Below, in pieces: positions 25,799 through 34,551 of a DNA stretch of 64,000 bases. Below the pieces are notes generated by a model. It was not told the DNA's origin, ran no database searches, and saw only the letters and a list, made by a program, of their open reading frames with translations. A program made the position numbers and the translations under genes. How positions within the stretch are numbered: the first letter of the stretch is position 1; every line of letters begins with the position of its first letter. Origin of the DNA: VRUE01 sp963824215 (lineage in GTDB: Bacteria; Actinomycetota; Thermoleophilia; Solirubrobacterales; 70-9); contig CAWGOE010000003.1 of the NCBI GenBank assembly GCA_963824215.1, positions 62,001-126,000 on the forward strand. Direction: 5' to 3'.

Positions 25799-26542
25799 AT
25801 GGGCAGTAGCCGTTCGGAATACAGAGGGCGCGTCGCGGCAATCTCAGGCCTGCTTGCCGTCGTGGTCATGACGACCGGCTGGATCGTCGCTGGACTCATT
25901 CAGCCCGCTTCTTATAGCTGGTCTGCCCAGGAGATCAGTGACCTTGGTGCGCTGACTGCCCGGCACCCCTGGGTTTGGAATGTGGCTGATTCCCTCGCTG
26001 GGCTGTTGCTTGTTGTCTTTGCAGCCGGGGTCTTTCCACTTCTGCGCGCTGATCGCTCGGCCCGCATCGCCGTGTTGTTGATCGGGCTGGTCGGTGTTGG
26101 CAGCGTGTTCGATGGACTCCTGCGCGAGGACTGCCCGCTTTCTACCTCGGAGGCCTGTCAACGGCTTCAAGACGGGCCGGGGCTTTCGTGGCACCATCAG
26201 GCTCACAACATTGAGAGCGTGATTGTCTTCACTGCGATGCTCCTCGGCCCTTTCGTACTCGCGCGGGCCTTCAGGCGGGTTGACCGAATGGCCGGCATAA
26301 GGATCTACTCGCTTGCAACTGGAATAGCGATGGTCCTTTTCGCGGCGGTCTATCTTCTGCTCTACGGTGAAGACGGGGGTGGCATTGCGCAGCGCGTGCT
26401 CGTCGTCCTCTATCTGGCATGGATCGCCGTACTCGCGGTTCATGTCTTGAGCGCCCGAGAACCAATGTCGCTTGATGGGATCGCTGATTCCTCCTCGACA
26501 GATCCTGGCTTGCGTCGCGAGGTAGAGCAATCAGAGGTCTAG
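25799..26542 (+). CDS. DUF998-family membrane protein
   Basis: 247 residues with about six membrane segments. The pattern GWIVAGLIQPASYSWSAQEI, HPWVWNVADSLAGLLLVVFA, GLLREDCPL and WHHQAHNIESVIVF matches the DUF998 family, whose role is unknown. The 132-base gap before it holds no recognisable element. Confidence 0.82.
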   Translation: MGSSRSEYRGRVAAISGLLAVVVMTTGWIVAGLIQPASYSWSAQEISDLGALTARHPWVWNVADSLAGLLLVVFAAGVFPLLRADRSARIAVLLIGLVGVGSVFDGLLREDCPLSTSEACQRLQDGPGLSWHHQAHNIESVIVFTAMLLGPFVLARAFRRVDRMAGIRIYSLATGIAMVLFAAVYLLLYGEDGGGIAQRVLVVLYLAWIAVLAVHVLSAREPMSLDGIADSSSTDPGLRREVEQSEV

Positions 26543-26615
26543 GATCAGATCCATCAGGAAGCAGCGTGTTCGCTCGGCCTGAGACATTCCACCCACGTCG
26601 CGGTGACAACTGGCG

Positions 26616-27053
26616 CTAGATCGCGCGCTCGAAGTGGTGGGCCGAGATGCGGAGTTGGTGGCGCATGTAGAGCCGATGCGCCGGGGCGCGGTCTGCAGCG
26701 ACGCCTGAGTCGAGGTGAAGCCCCTCGCATTCGAGGCGCGCGGCCTCCTCAGTCAACCAGTCCATGAGTAGCTCGCCACAGCCACGTCGTCGGGCCACAG
26801 GAAGGGTCGAGACATCATCGACGTAGAGGTAGTGGCCCCAGGCCAGCGCGTGGACCTCGCGAAATCCGGCGGCGGCCACTGCGTCGGGCTGGTCGGCGTC
26901 GAAAACTCCGATGAGGCGGTATCCCGCCGGCCGCAACGAGTTGTCGATGAAATCAACGATCGCTTCAGTGGTGCGCCACCGTGGCCGTAACTCCAACATC
27001 GCAAGCGCTCCCCGCTCGGTTTCGTTCTCCGGGATCTCGCGAACGTCGATCAC
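26616..27053 (-). CDS. GNAT-family acetyltransferase
   Basis: 145 residues. The core reads YLYVDDVSTLPVARRRGCGE followed by a helix, LLMDWLTEEAARLECEGLHL, and the C-terminal RAPAHRLYMRHQLRISAHHF. The cofactor loop RRRGCGE is a variant of the usual RxxGxG/A. The substrate is unknown. Confidence 0.85.
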   Translation of the reverse strand: MIDVREIPENETERGALAMLELRPRWRTTEAIVDFIDNSLRPAGYRLIGVFDADQPDAVAAAGFREVHALAWGHYLYVDDVSTLPVARRRGCGELLMDWLTEEAARLECEGLHLDSGVAADRAPAHRLYMRHQLRISAHHFERAI

Positions 27054-27105
27054 ACCGCGGGAACCTACAGCCTGCCCAGTAGCCCGGCACCTTTCGCGTC
27101 AGGCA

Positions 27106-27627
27106 TCAATGGAGGAGGCGTCCATATTGGAGATGAGTACCTGACGGGACACGAGCGCTCTTGCCAGTGAGAGTCATCCCGGCCCGCGCGTAGAGCTTGC
27201 GGGCGGGAGTGTTCTCCTCGGCAGTCCAGACGCTGACGCGCTCGTAACCCAGTGATCGGGCGGCGTCAAGAATGTGACGGAGCAGGGGCAGTCCGACTCC
27301 GGTGCGTTGTGCGGTGGGATGTACGAAGACCATCGAGATGTGCAGGAGCGATGGATCGAGTTCACCGGCGCCGTCATCGAATTTTCCGGGCTCGGCCAGC
27401 GCCATGCCCACGATGCCCGGTCGCAGAGCTACGAACGGCATGGCATCTGTCGCGGAGAGTTTCTCGCGGATGCGGGAGGTGCGCTCCGGCCCGTGCGGGG
27501 CTCCACGAGCGATGTTCGCCTCGCGCCACACTGCGACCGCTGCATCAAGCTCTTGGGGGCGCATGCGGCGAAGGTTCACCGGCGGATCGTATGCAGGCTC
27601 GGTGAGCCGCACTTGCCTAGCGAGCAT
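27106..27627 (-). CDS. GNAT-family acetyltransferase
   Basis: 173 residues. Motif A is VFVHPTAQRTGVGLPLLRHI, and ENTPARKLYARAGMTLTG is the C-terminal signature. A GTG at about 27579 (VNLRRMRPQEL) could be the real start; neither candidate has a strong ribosome binding site. This is the last clearly chromosomal gene before the conjugative element. Confidence 0.85.
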   Translation of the reverse strand: MLARQVRLTEPAYDPPVNLRRMRPQELDAAVAVWREANIARGAPHGPERTSRIREKLSATDAMPFVALRPGIVGMALAEPGKFDDGAGELDPSLLHISMVFVHPTAQRTGVGLPLLRHILDAARSLGYERVSVWTAEENTPARKLYARAGMTLTGKSARVPSGTHLQYGRLLH

Positions 27628-27717
27628 CTAGTCCGGCCGGGCGCGGCGCGGGGACCCGGCGCTCCTCCTCTTGCCCTAGATAGCGCGCACGGCTGACTCG
27701 TTGCCGTCTGTCGCCGT

Positions 27718-27840
27718 GAGCCTGGCAGCGGCAGTTAGGCGCTCCCCAGCCTTGAATTGGTCCTCCGCGTTGACGGTCGCGCCTCCCTGTCCGCCGCCGG
27801 ACGGCTCAGCGACAGCCGTCAACGAGCTCAGGAGGACACG
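27718..27840 (+). repeat. Leader repeat, copy 1
   Basis: This 5' leader shares its outer parts with the leader at 28446-28577. Both begin GAGCCTGGCAGCGG and end with GCCGGACGGCTCA, then ATCAACGAGC or GTCAACGAGC and a strong AGGAGG ribosome binding site. The centres differ. Similarity extends some 25 bases further upstream (CTCGTTGCCG). Confidence 0.75.
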
Positions 27841-28416
27841 ATGGACGCTTCATTCGATCACCACAGCCCGCTCCGGTCGATCGTGCCGGGTCGGTTCACG
27901 CGGGTCTCGGTCCAGACCCCGGCAGGCGAGATCGAAGCGCGGTTGAGCGAGCGAGGGAACTGGGAGCTGAGGGTCCGCCGCGACCAAGAGACGAACTGGC
28001 GACTGGCCTGCACCGGCGACCTCGATTGCGGGATCGTCACCGCCCAGCCGGTCGCCGCCGTGCAGGAGGAGTCCATCACCCTCGGGGCGCTGATGGTCGA
28101 TCCCGCCGGGCGTCGCGTTACCGTCGGCGGGCAGGAGGTGACGCTCGCCCGCAAGGAGTTCGCACTCCTGCTCGTCTTGGCGGCGCAGCCCGATCGAGTC
28201 TTCTCGAAGGAGGAGCTGCTGGCGACGGTGTGGGGGCACACCGGCCTGACCCACACCAGGACCCTCGACAGCCACGCGAGCAGGCTGCGCAGGCGGCTCC
28301 ACGCTGGCGGGGCGCCGGGGCTGATCGTCAACACCCGCGGGATCGGCTACCGGCTGAGAGACCGCCCTGACCTCGCCGCTCTGCCGCCCCTGGGTCCCGC
28401 GAGTCAGGTCGCTTGA
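27841..28416 (+). CDS. OmpR-type winged-helix regulator without a receiver domain
   Basis: 191 residues from ATG 27841, with CAGGAGG just upstream. The first ~75 residues are unrecognised. Residues from about 78 to 175 are an OmpR/PhoB-type DNA-binding domain: VTLARKEFALLLVLAAQPDR, then EELLATVWGHTGLTHTRTLD, SRLRRRLHAGG and NTRGIGYRL. There is no phosphoacceptor domain, so activity must be set by ligand, partner or level. As first gene of the element it may control element gene expression. Confidence 0.8.
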   Translation: MDASFDHHSPLRSIVPGRFTRVSVQTPAGEIEARLSERGNWELRVRRDQETNWRLACTGDLDCGIVTAQPVAAVQEESITLGALMVDPAGRRVTVGGQEVTLARKEFALLLVLAAQPDRVFSKEELLATVWGHTGLTHTRTLDSHASRLRRRLHAGGAPGLIVNTRGIGYRLRDRPDLAALPPLGPASQVA

Positions 28417-28445
28417 GGCACCTGGCTCGTTGCCGGGAGTCGTCT

Positions 28446-28577
28446 GAGCCTGGCAGCGGTCGGCGGCACGTCAAGGCCCGCTTCGCGGACCTCGCTGTCG
28501 CGCCCTTCGGGTGACGTGCCGCCTTATCCGCTGCCGGACGGCTCACGACTCCCATCAACGAGCCAAGGAGGTGCGCG
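28446..28577 (+). promoter_or_regulatory. Leader repeat, copy 2, with long stem
   Basis: GGCGGCACGTCA at 28462-28473 pairs perfectly with TGACGTGCCGCC at 28512-28523, enclosing smaller stems such as CCCGCTTCGCGG. The ends match leader copy 1 at 27718. The stem finishes about 40 bases before the AAGGAGG site of the next gene. Confidence 0.75.
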
Positions 28578-28895
28578 ATGAGCGCCACGGCAATTCAGCA
28601 ACCGGCAGAGCTCCACGAACTCGGCCACTACAGCCTTACCGAGGAGGCCCGCATCCTGGTCGGCCGCCGCATCGAGGGCACGGTGTTCGTCTACGACTAC
28701 CCGCGCGACGGCCACGGTCGCCGCTACTTCGTCGAGTCGGGCTTCGAGTCCAAAGCCGAACTGGCGGTGCTGCTCGCCGACTACCGGCGTCAGGCCGAGC
28801 GGCTCGGGGTCTGCCCGATGAGCGGCGAGGCAGTCGACCGCGCCCTCGAGCTGACCCCCGCGGAACCGATTCCGGCCCAGGATGGCACGCCCTGA
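28578..28895 (+). CDS. Element hypothetical protein, 105 aa
   Basis: A strong AAGGAGG precedes the ATG. The protein is soluble and acidic, with YSLTEEARILVGRRIEGTVF, YDYPRDGHGRRYFVESGFES and helical LAVLLADYRRQAERLGVCP. No family recognised. Its stop codon lies in the loop of the next leader hairpin. Confidence 0.65.
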   Translation: MSATAIQQPAELHELGHYSLTEEARILVGRRIEGTVFVYDYPRDGHGRRYFVESGFESKAELAVLLADYRRQAERLGVCPMSGEAVDRALELTPAEPIPAQDGTP

Positions 28896-28944
28896 CGGGC
28901 GTGCGTGGGCCTCGGCATCGGCTCCGCGAAGGGCGGGGCCATCC
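28880..28944 (+). promoter_or_regulatory. Stem-loop leader before the helicase gene
   Basis: An 8-bp stem GCACGCCC/GGGCGTGC (28885-28892 with 28897-28904) has the previous gene's stop codon in its loop. A weaker outer pair GGATGGC/GCCATCC (28880-28886 with 28938-28944) closes the structure four bases before the AAAGGA site. Confidence 0.65.
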
Positions 28945-28958
28945 GTGAAAGGACGGCC

Positions 28959-31900
28959 ATGTCAGCCTCAGCTTCTCCCGCTCCGGCGCCCGCGAAGGCA
29001 AAGCGCGGCGCCCTCACCGGCGCTGCTCTCAGCGATGAAGTCTTCGACTCCTCCCGCTCGGTCCTGCGGCCGGTCCGCGGTGCCAAGACGGCGGTCACCG
29101 GGCTCCAGCAGTTCTTCTCGCCGCCCGAGGCCGCCGAGCTGATTGCGGCGGTCAACTGCCGCACGCTCTCGACGCTCGACCTCACCGCCGGTGACGGCTC
29201 ACTGCTGGCCGGGGTTGAGCCGGACTTCCGCTTCGGGGTCGAGATCGACGCCGACCAGTTGAAGGTCGGCGGCTACGAGGGGATTCACGGCGACGTGCAG
29301 CTCGCCTACCCGCTGCTGCGGCTGCTCGGAACCACCTTCCCGAGGGTCGCCTGCAACCCGCCTTTCGGTCTCGACTGGAGTCTCGGCGGCAAGCCGGAGA
29401 ACTCCACCGTCGCCACCTGGCGCATGGCGACGACGCTGCTCGCCGCCGATGGTGCCGGTGCTTTCATCGCCGGTCGAGATCGCTTCGCCCGCGAGGTCAT
29501 GGGACGCCCCGACGCCGCCGGCGTCTACGCGCTGGTCGAGTGCGAGGAGCTGTTCGAGCGCGTCGAGCTGCCCTGCGTGATCGCCTTCTTCGTCGGCGCC
29601 GACAACGCTGCGGAGCCGCGCGAGTCAGGGCCGCTGACCCTGACCGCATCCCGCGATAAGCTGCCGCAGCTCGCCGAGCAGATCCGGGCCGAGCGGGAGC
29701 GGGTCGCGGGCTACGTCGCTGAGCCCTTCCACTGCCGCTACCGCGGCTCGCTCGTCGAGCGCTTCCAGACGGTCGGCAAGGAGCTGGAGCGCCGTCGCGA
29801 GGACCTGGCCGCGACCCGCCAGAAGTTCGACCTGATCTTGAAGGGCGGCAAGATCTCGGCCCGGCCGAGCCCGTTCGCCCGCCTCGCCCTCCAGCAGCGT
29901 CGACTGCTGCGCAACGTCGAGCGGCTGAACAACCAGCCCACGACCTACTTCGCGCTGAACCTGCGGGAGTGGCGCCAGCTCCGCTCGCTCGCCGCCGACG
30001 GCGCCTTGACCCTGGAGCCGGCGCTGTGCGAGGCGGTCGCCGCCGCGACGGCGGAGGCCGAACAGGCGGTTTGCCCGCTCTACGAGGTCCGTCCCCAGCA
30101 GCGACTCGCCTTCCTCGACGACCTCGACTCGATCCGCTGCACCACCTCGGACCCCGAGCGCGGCTTCGAGGCCGGGCAGCGTTATCCGCTCGTCACCTCC
30201 AGCGACGTGACGGTCTCGCTCACCGAGCGCGCGCATCAAAAACGAAACGGCGACGTCGAGCTGCGCAAGTACGAGCACGAGGCGAAGGTGCTGCGGGTCG
30301 AAATCGACGGGCAGGTCTTCAACGAGTCCGCAGCCGACGTCACCTACCTGCTGGAGCACTTCGAGCTGCCCGACCCCGGCGACCTCGGCACCCGGTTCCC
30401 CGAGGAGGTGGAGGTCGCCCGCGTGGTCCTGCGGGAGCTGGCCGAGCGCCACGAGTTCGAGTTCAAGACCTCCGACGTGGAGGACTGGCAGCTTGAGGAT
30501 CTGGCGCGGCTGGTCGTCAAGGGATCGGGCGTGCTCGGCTGGGAGCAGGGCGGTGGCAAGAGCCTCGGCGGGGCGACGCTGATCCACGCCCTTTGGGAGC
30601 GCGGCGCCGCCCGCAAGGGCCTGATCGTCTGCCCGCAGGACCTCGTGCCGCAGTGGAAGCGGGAGATCAAGCGCTTCTACGGGGTCGAGCCCGAGCACAT
30701 CACCACCCCGGCGCGGGCCCGCGCCGTCGCCCGTCACCTGAAGGCGGGCGGCACCGGCCTCTACATCACCCACTACGAGGTGCTGTCGCTGATCGGCCGA
30801 GTGGACGAGGCGCTTCCGGTCGCGGTGGTGAAGGCGCCGATGGTCGACCAGGAGGAGGCGGGCCGCACCGCCCTCACCACCGAGGAGTTCTGTCCGCGCT
30901 GCCTCGCCTCTTTCGAGGCGGGCTGGCAGCGACAGAGCCCCCAGGTCTGCGACCGCTGCGGCTACGTCCACAAGCGCCTGCGGGTCAAGACCGCAGGGCA
31001 CTACCTCGCCCATGCCTTCGCCGACGGCGTGATCGTGGTCGATGAGGGGACCCTCGCCAAGGGCAACGACTCGCTGCGCTCGAAGGCGGTCCGCGGTCTG
31101 CGTGCCCGTTACCGCTTCCTGCTCACCGGCACCCCGATCTCCAACTACGTCAACGACGTCTTCTGGCTCCTCTGGTGGACGCTCGGCAACGCCACCCTGC
31201 GGTTCCCCTTCGACTACGAGGGCGGTCGGGCGAAGTTCGAGGCCGACTTCTGCGTGATCGAGTATTGGCGCCGGGACGGGCGCCGGGAGAACCGCAAGGT
31301 GCTGCCGCAGGTCACGAACGTTTCACGCCTGTGGCGGTTGCTCTCCGGTGCGATGGTCCGCCGTCGCAAGCAGCACATGGGCGAGCTGCCGCCCCGGACG
31401 ACGCGGACGATCGCCGCGCCGATGGGCAAAGCCCAGCTCGACCTCTACAAGTTCTGGCTGAACTCCGGAAACTTCGAGCGCTACTTCGCCTGGAAGCACC
31501 CCGGTCACCCGCTGCTGGAGGCGGGCCTGGTCGAGCGCTTCGCCGCCGGTCTCGGCCAGCTGACGAAGCTGGAGTACGCGACGACGCTCCCCGAGGCCGA
31601 CCCGGATCGCGAGTGGTCGGGTCTCGACACCCTCGCGCACTCCAACTGGACGCCGAAGAACCTCAAGGTTCTCCAGGTCGCCCTCGATCACGTCAGCCGT
31701 GGCGAGAAGGTGCTGATCGGCTCGGACCTGATCGAAACGGGCCTCTGGCTCTGTGAGCGGCTGCGGGAAAAGGGCGTCGAAGCCGCCCACATCGTCGAGG
31801 AGCGGGGCGGCAAAGCAGCGACGATGAACCCCCGTCGCCGGGCGAAGGCGATCGAGGCATTCAAGACCGGCAAGACGCAGGTGCTCTGCTGCGGTATTCC

Positions 31901-32381
31901 CTCGATCCGCCTCGGACACTCGCTCGAGGCGGCGTCCTGCGTGATCGCCACCGGGCTCGTCTTCTCCTACGAGATGTTCGATCAGTTCATCGCTCGCGCC
32001 TGGCGGCTGACCTCGCCGGCGCCGGTCTCGGTCTACGTCGCGCTCACCCTCGGCTCACTGGACCCGAAGAAGTGGGAGCTGCTCTGCCAGAAGGCGAAGG
32101 CCGCCGACCTCGCCCTCGACGGGCAGCTGGTCGATGAGCCCGAGCAGCCAATCTCCCGCGAGGAGTTCCTGCGCGAGCTGCGCAAGCAGGGGGTGAAGCC
32201 GAGCGGCGAGGAGATCGCCGAGGGAGACATCGAGGCGGCTTGGGAGGCGACCTCCAGCCTGCGAGCGGTGGTGAGAGCGATCGACCCGGCGAAGAAGAGC
32301 GAGTCCGGGGCCACGAGCCCCGACTGGCACCGCACGCCGGTTGAGCCGGCAGAACAGCTCGACCTCTTCGCCGCGGCGTGA
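28959..32381 (+). CDS. DNA methyltransferase-SNF2 helicase fusion with C-terminal clamp motif
   Basis: 1140 residues from ATG 28959, which has AAAGGA five bases upstream; an in-frame start at 28905 lies inside the leader. The N-terminal region resembles an adenine N6-methyltransferase: LDLTAGDGSLLAG near 74 (SAM motif) and CNPPFGLDW near 132 (the catalytic NPPF/Y position). From about 500 it is an SNF2-type ATPase: Walker A GWEQGGGKS near 528, VVDEGT near 693, LLTGTPISN near 722 and FDQFIARAWRLT near 1009. Two CxxC pairs near 645-668 form a zinc-ribbon insert. The C-terminus EQLDLFAAA carries a beta-clamp-binding pentapeptide. The layout recalls large phage and plasmid anti-restriction methyltransferase-helicases such as DarB; that function is inference. 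Confidence 0.78.
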   Translation: MSASASPAPAPAKAKRGALTGAALSDEVFDSSRSVLRPVRGAKTAVTGLQQFFSPPEAAELIAAVNCRTLSTLDLTAGDGSLLAGVEPDFRFGVEIDADQLKVGGYEGIHGDVQLAYPLLRLLGTTFPRVACNPPFGLDWSLGGKPENSTVATWRMATTLLAADGAGAFIAGRDRFAREVMGRPDAAGVYALVECEELFERVELPCVIAFFVGADNAAEPRESGPLTLTASRDKLPQLAEQIRAERERVAGYVAEPFHCRYRGSLVERFQTVGKELERRREDLAATRQKFDLILKGGKISARPSPFARLALQQRRLLRNVERLNNQPTTYFALNLREWRQLRSLAADGALTLEPALCEAVAAATAEAEQAVCPLYEVRPQQRLAFLDDLDSIRCTTSDPERGFEAGQRYPLVTSSDVTVSLTERAHQKRNGDVELRKYEHEAKVLRVEIDGQVFNESAADVTYLLEHFELPDPGDLGTRFPEEVEVARVVLRELAERHEFEFKTSDVEDWQLEDLARLVVKGSGVLGWEQGGGKSLGGATLIHALWERGAARKGLIVCPQDLVPQWKREIKRFYGVEPEHITTPARARAVARHLKAGGTGLYITHYEVLSLIGRVDEALPVAVVKAPMVDQEEAGRTALTTEEFCPRCLASFEAGWQRQSPQVCDRCGYVHKRLRVKTAGHYLAHAFADGVIVVDEGTLAKGNDSLRSKAVRGLRARYRFLLTGTPISNYVNDVFWLLWWTLGNATLRFPFDYEGGRAKFEADFCVIEYWRRDGRRENRKVLPQVTNVSRLWRLLSGAMVRRRKQHMGELPPRTTRTIAAPMGKAQLDLYKFWLNSGNFERYFAWKHPGHPLLEAGLVERFAAGLGQLTKLEYATTLPEADPDREWSGLDTLAHSNWTPKNLKVLQVALDHVSRGEKVLIGSDLIETGLWLCERLREKGVEAAHIVEERGGKAATMNPRRRAKAIEAFKTGKTQVLCCGIPSIRLGHSLEAASCVIATGLVFSYEMFDQFIARAWRLTSPAPVSVYVALTLGSLDPKKWELLCQKAKAADLALDGQLVDEPEQPISREEFLRELRKQGVKPSGEEIAEGDIEAAWEATSSLRAVVRAIDPAKKSESGATSPDWHRTPVEPAEQLDLFAAA

Positions 32382-32384
32382 CGC

Positions 32385-32489
32385 GCTGGGAGTTGGTCAG
32401 GGGCGGGACGCCTAGCAGACCTCCCCCGGCCGGGCTGCGCCCGACCTCCTCCGGCCCGCTGTTCGGCTTGCCCATGACCAACTCCCAGC
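32385..32489 (+). promoter_or_regulatory. Inverted repeat spanning a start codon
   Basis: GCTGGGAGTTGGTCA (32385-32399) pairs perfectly with TGACCAACTCCCAGC (32475-32489). The right arm contains most of the start codon of the next gene. The centre holds two related GACCTCCxCCGG segments and further GC stems. Confidence 0.75.
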
Positions 32490-32755
32490 TACACGCCAAA
32501 AAGCCGAGTCCCAAACAGCTTCGCTACCTGAAAGACCTCGCGCAGAAGCGAGGTGAGTCCTTCACCTATCCCACGACTGCCGGGCAGGCGAGCGCCGAGA
32601 TCGAACGCCTGAAGGGGCGCAAGCCCATGAGCCGGACCGACCGCCGCCGCGAATCCCGCGAGCTCAGCCGACAGATGGCCGGGCGCCGAGGTGACGCGGC
32701 AGCGGTTCGGCCTTCGGAGCTGACCGGCTACGGCTCGTCCGCCACCTGGAGGTAG
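32474..32755 (+). CDS. Small basic element protein, 93 aa
   Basis: The start is taken as ATG 32474 (MTNSQLHAKKPSPKQLRYL); a longer in-frame reading would run through the inverted repeat. The conserved-looking part PSPKQLRYLKDLAQKRGESF and TAGQASAEIERLKGRKP resembles small plasmid and element proteins of the DUF3072-like type, of unknown role. The remainder is basic and low in complexity. It is followed after three bases by the next gene. Confidence 0.65.
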   Translation: MTNSQLHAKKPSPKQLRYLKDLAQKRGESFTYPTTAGQASAEIERLKGRKPMSRTDRRRESRELSRQMAGRRGDAAAVRPSELTGYGSSATWR

Positions 32756-32758
32756 GCG

Positions 32759-33397
32759 GTGGCCGCGACCACGCAGATGAGCCTCCTGGCGGCGCCGGCC
32801 GACGCGCCCCTGGAGGTTCCGATCTGCTGGGCGGTGCTCCACATCGGCGCCAGCGCCCGCGCTGATGGCGGCAGGGGGGAGCCGCTGTTCCCCCACCGCC
32901 ACGTTCCCTCGCCGCCGTCGAGGTTGCCGGACGAGCGCGAGTGGCTGGCCGCGCTCGACTTCGCCGAGACGGCGCGGCGCTACAACCAGGCGGGTCGCGC
33001 CGTGCTCGACCTCAGCCAACGCGACGGCGCCGGCTCAAACGGCCCGATGGGCACCGGCGGCCCCGGTCGCCCATCGCTGATGGCGTCCTCGCGCGGCGTG
33101 GAGGTGGAAGGACGACTGGCGAGTTGGCCGCAGCTGCTGAAGGGTCGCCAGGAGCAGCGGGACGTCGAGCCCGAGGTCGCCCGCGCCCGCAATCTCGCTG
33201 CCGCCTACCACTACCTCGACTACTACGGCCGCGTCTACGCCGAGCCGGAGGAGGGCGACAAGTGGAGCCCGGTCCCGCTGATCCGCAGGCTCGCCACCGA
33301 AGCCCGCGAGCTGGGAGGCGACCCCAGCGGGCTAGAGCCGCACACCGACTACATGCGGGAGGGCCTTGGCCTCTCCGGATCAGAGGACCGCCCATGA
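32759..33397 (+). CDS. Element hypothetical protein, 212 aa
   Basis: Starts at a GTG six bases after GGAGG. The sequence has no clear motif: a Pro-rich first third, a helical aromatic core (RNLAAAYHYLDYYGRVYAEP) and an acidic C-terminus. Placement directly after the small basic gene indicates one operon. Not recognised. Confidence 0.6.
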   Translation: MAATTQMSLLAAPADAPLEVPICWAVLHIGASARADGGRGEPLFPHRHVPSPPSRLPDEREWLAALDFAETARRYNQAGRAVLDLSQRDGAGSNGPMGTGGPGRPSLMASSRGVEVEGRLASWPQLLKGRQEQRDVEPEVARARNLAAAYHYLDYYGRVYAEPEEGDKWSPVPLIRRLATEARELGGDPSGLEPHTDYMREGLGLSGSEDRP

Positions 33398-33403
33398 CTC
33401 GCG

Positions 33404-33480
33404 GCCACGCGACCCCTCCCGATGTTGGCACGGCTTCGCCGTGCGTGGGGGTCGGGGATCGCCCGCCCGCGAGGGGCGGG
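33404..33480 (+). promoter_or_regulatory. Multi-stem leader before dprA
   Basis: The inner hairpin GCACGGC-TTC-GCCGTGC (33428-33434 with 33438-33444) sits inside an imperfect outer stem between GCGACCCCTCCCGA and GGGGTCGGGGATCGC, followed by a third stem CCCGCCC/GGGCGGG (33463-33480). The sequence is clearly related to the leader at 34452-34528. Confidence 0.75.
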
Positions 33481-33501
33481 CACGAGGAAACGGAGGAAGA
33501 C

Positions 33502-34434
33502 ATGACCCACACCGGCGCATGTCCCGAATGCCTGCGGCGCTCCTGGCTGCTCAGCCTCGCCGCCCCCTACATCGAGAGGTCGCTCGCCAAGGACCCTGGC
33601 CGAAGCATCTTCGACCTGCTGCGCCTCAACAACGAGGCCCTGGTCGAGCGGGTCGCGCCCGACGTCGCCCCGGCGCTGCTCGCGCGGGTCGAGGCGTTGC
33701 CCGAGCACTACTTCGCCGAGGCGCTGCGCGTCGGCGAGTGCTGGGCGACCTGCCACCACGATCCGTTCTATCCCGAGTCTCTGCACGAGGCGCCCGGAGC
33801 GCCGGGCGCGTTGATCGGCTTCGGCGATCCCTCCCATCTCGTCGCCTTCGAGTGGAGTCAGACGGTCGCCGTCGTCGGCGCTCGTCGGGCGACCAGCTAC
33901 GGACGGGAGATGGCCCGCGCGCTCGGAACCGACCTCGCTGCCGCGGGCGTCACCGTAGTCAGCGGTCTCGACTTCGGCATCGACTCCTGCGCTCACCGCG
34001 GCGCAGTCGAAGTCGGGCGAACCATCGCCGTCTTGCCCTGCGGCCCGGACATCGCCTATCCGGCGGCGCATCGCGGGCTCTGGCGGCGGATCGCCGAGCG
34101 CGGCCTCGTTGTCTCCGAGTTACCGCCCGGCGCTGCGCCTTGGAGATGGACCACCCCGGCTCGCAGCCGGATCATGGCGACCCTTGCGGGAATGACCGTC
34201 GTGGTCGAGGCCGACGAGGGCTCCGGTTCGCTCGTGACCGCCGAGCTGGCCCGCAGCCTCGGCAACGAGGTCGGTGCGGTGCCCGGTCCGGCGACCTCGC
34301 GGCGCTCGGTCGGGACCAACGCCCTGCTCGTCGACCGCGCCCACGTCGTTCGCGGCGCCGATGACGTCCTCGGCGTGCTGCGCGGGGAGCGCGGAGGGAA
34401 GGGTCAGGCCGCCCCGCTGGACGGGGATCGCTGA
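33502..34434 (+). CDS. dprA: DprA/Smf-like DNA-processing protein
   Basis: 310 residues from ATG 33502. A short N-terminal region with two Cys (CPECLRR) precedes the Rossmann-fold DprA domain: VAVVGARRATSYGREMARAL, GVTVVSGLDFGIDSCAHRGA, TIAVLPCGPDIAYPAAH and LVVSELPPG. DprA binds incoming single-stranded DNA and helps load RecA. Within a conjugative element it would act on the entering strand along with SSB. A second chromosomal dprA is expected but is not in this window. Confidence 0.88.
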   Translation: MTHTGACPECLRRSWLLSLAAPYIERSLAKDPGRSIFDLLRLNNEALVERVAPDVAPALLARVEALPEHYFAEALRVGECWATCHHDPFYPESLHEAPGAPGALIGFGDPSHLVAFEWSQTVAVVGARRATSYGREMARALGTDLAAAGVTVVSGLDFGIDSCAHRGAVEVGRTIAVLPCGPDIAYPAAHRGLWRRIAERGLVVSELPPGAAPWRWTTPARSRIMATLAGMTVVVEADEGSGSLVTAELARSLGNEVGAVPGPATSRRSVGTNALLVDRAHVVRGADDVLGVLRGERGGKGQAAPLDGDR

Positions 34435-34451
34435 TCAAAGACGCCAGCCGC

Positions 34452-34528
34452 CCCCGCTGGCGGGCGACCCCTCCCGATCCTGGCACGGCTTCGCCGCGCG
34501 TCGGGTCGGGGATCGCTCGCCAGCGGGG
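34452..34528 (+). promoter_or_regulatory. Multi-stem leader before the ardC-like gene
   Basis: CCCCGCTGGCG (34452-34462) pairs perfectly with CGCCAGCGGGG (34518-34528). Inside lies GCACGGC-TTC-GCCGCGC and the block GCGACCCCTCCCGAT that also occurs at 33409. An AAGGAGG site follows twelve bases after the stem. Confidence 0.82.
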
Positions 34529-34551
34529 CGAGCTTGACCAAGGAGGTCGTC

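Noticed and set aside
34452..34528. Hairpin leaders as CRISPR repeats
   Set aside because: They occur singly between genes, differ in arm sequence and have no regular spacers or cas genes nearby.
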